DNA of 64,000 bases from Noviluteimonas gilva. Lineage in GTDB: Bacteria > Pseudomonadota > Gammaproteobacteria > Xanthomonadales > Xanthomonadaceae. Each line of letters opens with the position of its first letter. Position 1 is the first letter of the stretch. The notes under the pieces were generated by a model. It worked only from the letters and a program-made list of their open reading frames with translations, did no database searches and was not told where the DNA came from. The stretch spans positions 229,860-293,859 of the forward strand of contig NZ_WOXT01000003.1 in the NCBI RefSeq assembly GCF_009740395.1, in the 5' to 3' direction. The position numbers and the translations under genes were made by a program. Positions 63,127 through 64,000 of this stretch are shown piece after piece.

Positions 63127-63768
63127 TCAGTAGTGCGTGTGCTCGCGATCGAACTGGCGCCGCGAATCGGGCCGCAACGTCAGTTGGAACACGACCGTCT
63201 TCTTCTCCGGCGCGGCGAGCACGATCGACTGTTGGCGCAGGTCCGGTCGTCCGGGCGGAAGCCGCGGTTGCCACACGCGCACTTCGAAGGCGCCCGCAGG
63301 CAAGCCTTCGAACGACACGCGCCCGCTGGCGTCCGTGCGCGCGGCGTACGGCGCATCGGTGACGTAGAGGTAGCTGATCATGCCGTCGTGGATGTTGCAG
63401 CCCACCGCGACCACGCCGGTCTTGTCGAGCAGCAACGGCGCCGAGCGTCCGTTCGCATCGACGACGAGTTCGAATTGCTTCGCCGGCGAGAACGAATACA
63501 CGTGGTGCCGCGTGCCGTCGCTGTTGCGGAAGACGAGGCTGTCGCCGGGATGGAAGACTTCGACGTAAGGCAGGAAGGTCAGTTGTTTCTGGTCGACGAT
63601 GCGCGTGGCCGGCACTGCGCGCGGCCCGGCTCCGAGCACGGTGACCACGGCGTCGGCGACGGGCTTGCCCGCGCGATCGGTGACCTGCACCGACAAGCCG
63701 GCGGCACTCGTCCACGACGAGAGCACCAGGCAAACAAGCAAAAGCCCCCCGCACATCCAGTGCCGCAT
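63127..63768 (-). CDS. Cupredoxin-like exported protein (MauL-like)
   Basis: 213 residues with signal peptide ending near TSAA (23). Residues 24-60 form a small Ig-like segment, 60-140 a cupredoxin fold with possible copper ligands His88/His89 (TRHHVYSF), Cys124, His127 and Met130 (VGCNIHDGMI), then a carboxypeptidase-regulatory-like domain SGRVSFEGLPAGAFEVRVWQ. Annotated homologues are often called methylamine utilization protein. First gene of a three-gene leftward operon with the GGDEF/EAL protein and the porin. Confidence 0.85.
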   Translation of the reverse strand: MRHWMCGGLLLVCLVLSSWTSAAGLSVQVTDRAGKPVADAVVTVLGAGPRAVPATRIVDQKQLTFLPYVEVFHPGDSLVFRNSDGTRHHVYSFSPAKQFELVVDANGRSAPLLLDKTGVVAVGCNIHDGMISYLYVTDAPYAARTDASGRVSFEGLPAGAFEVRVWQPRLPPGRPDLRQQSIVLAAPEKKTVVFQLTLRPDSRRQFDREHTHY

Positions 63769-63866
63769 GCCGTCCCCCCGGTCGACATTCCCCTCGGCGC
63801 AGCGTAGCCGAGCCTTCGGCGCCCAGTGTGAACGGAATTCCGGGCCGGTTCAGAGTCGCAAGGGGC

Positions 63867-64000
63867 GGGAATAGGGAATAGGGAATAGGGAATAGGGAAT
63901 AGGGAATAGGGAATAGGGAATAGGGAATAGGGAATAGGGAATAGGGAATAGGGAATAGGGAATAGGGAATAGGGAATAGGGAATAGGGAATAGGGAATAG
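63867..64000. repeat. Heptanucleotide tandem array (GGGAATA)n
   Basis: 134 bases of perfect GGGAATA repeats, 19 full copies plus one base, running off the window end. It begins about 100 bases before the cupredoxin-like gene's start, in the region that would carry its promoter or upstream flank. Three Gs every seven bases could form G-quadruplexes. No unit differs from the consensus in the visible part. Confidence 0.97.

Noticed and set aside
63867..64000. CRISPR array
   Set aside because: The heptamers are directly adjacent with no spacers, and no cas gene is near.

Overview
The window is a 64-kb piece of a high-GC gammaproteobacterial chromosome. Gene order (bamE-rnfH-ratA-smpB-ssrA, then fabA-fabB), the rpsF-rpsR-rplI/dnaB/alr block, FixJ- and KaiC-type signalling genes, a kynurenine catabolic cluster and very GC-rich third codon positions all point to Xanthomonadaceae, most likely Lysobacter or a close relative. 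This assignment is inference from gene content; no marker such as 16S rRNA is present.

Layout. 1-5.7 kb: the 3' end of bamE, rnfH, ratA, the trans-translation pair smpB/ssrA around a CHASE-type histidine kinase, and the overlapping unsaturated-fatty-acid genes fabA/fabB. 5.7-13.6 kb: a sugar acetyltransferase, then a compact alpha-mannoside utilisation locus. A leftward operon (GH92 remnant, lacI-type regulator, PfkB sugar kinase, AGE-family isomerase, GH47 mannosidase) faces a rightward GH92 mannosidase across an intergenic region with two LacI-type operators. 13.7-16.8 kb: a double KaiC-domain ATPase overlapping a hybrid histidine kinase. 16.9-22.7 kb: three epoxide-hydrolase paralogues (one with a signal peptide), a FixJ-like regulator whose phosphoacceptor Asp is Glu, and a thioredoxin-fold protein. 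22.8-31.7 kb: msrA, glycerophosphodiesterase, a degenerate HPt-like protein, a diguanylate cyclase-DUF2946-TonB receptor run, an M13 peptidase and an OmpA-type lipoprotein. 31.8-38 kb: wax ester synthase, alr, dnaB, ribosomal protein operon, IscA-like protein. 38-40.8 kb: asnS and small genes.

40.8-58.3 kb holds a nearly complete kynurenine-to-oxalocrotonate pathway: SDR, aminomuconate-semialdehyde dehydrogenase, beta-carbonic anhydrase, RidA-type deaminase and 3-hydroxyanthranilate dioxygenase in overlapping genes, then, after about 8 kb of unrelated genes (membrane protein, a 1167-residue di-haem cytochrome, vapBC, lipoproteins), ACMS decarboxylase, kynureninase and kynurenine monooxygenase. 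Tryptophan dioxygenase and formamidase are not in the window. 56.9-64 kb: sbcB, two DUF proteins, and a leftward operon of cupredoxin-like protein, GGDEF/EAL protein and a porin-like barrel that appears to start at CTG. The window ends inside a (GGGAATA)n tandem array of at least 19 copies.

Most promising for follow-up: the beheaded GH92 gene fused translationally to its regulator, the mannose locus with matched operators, the CTG-started porin, the phosphorylation-site-lacking FixJ and HPt proteins, the carbonic anhydrase embedded in the kynurenine operon, and the terminal heptamer array. No CRISPR array, insertion sequence, prophage or tRNA was found. All product names rest on my reading of motifs; no database search was run.
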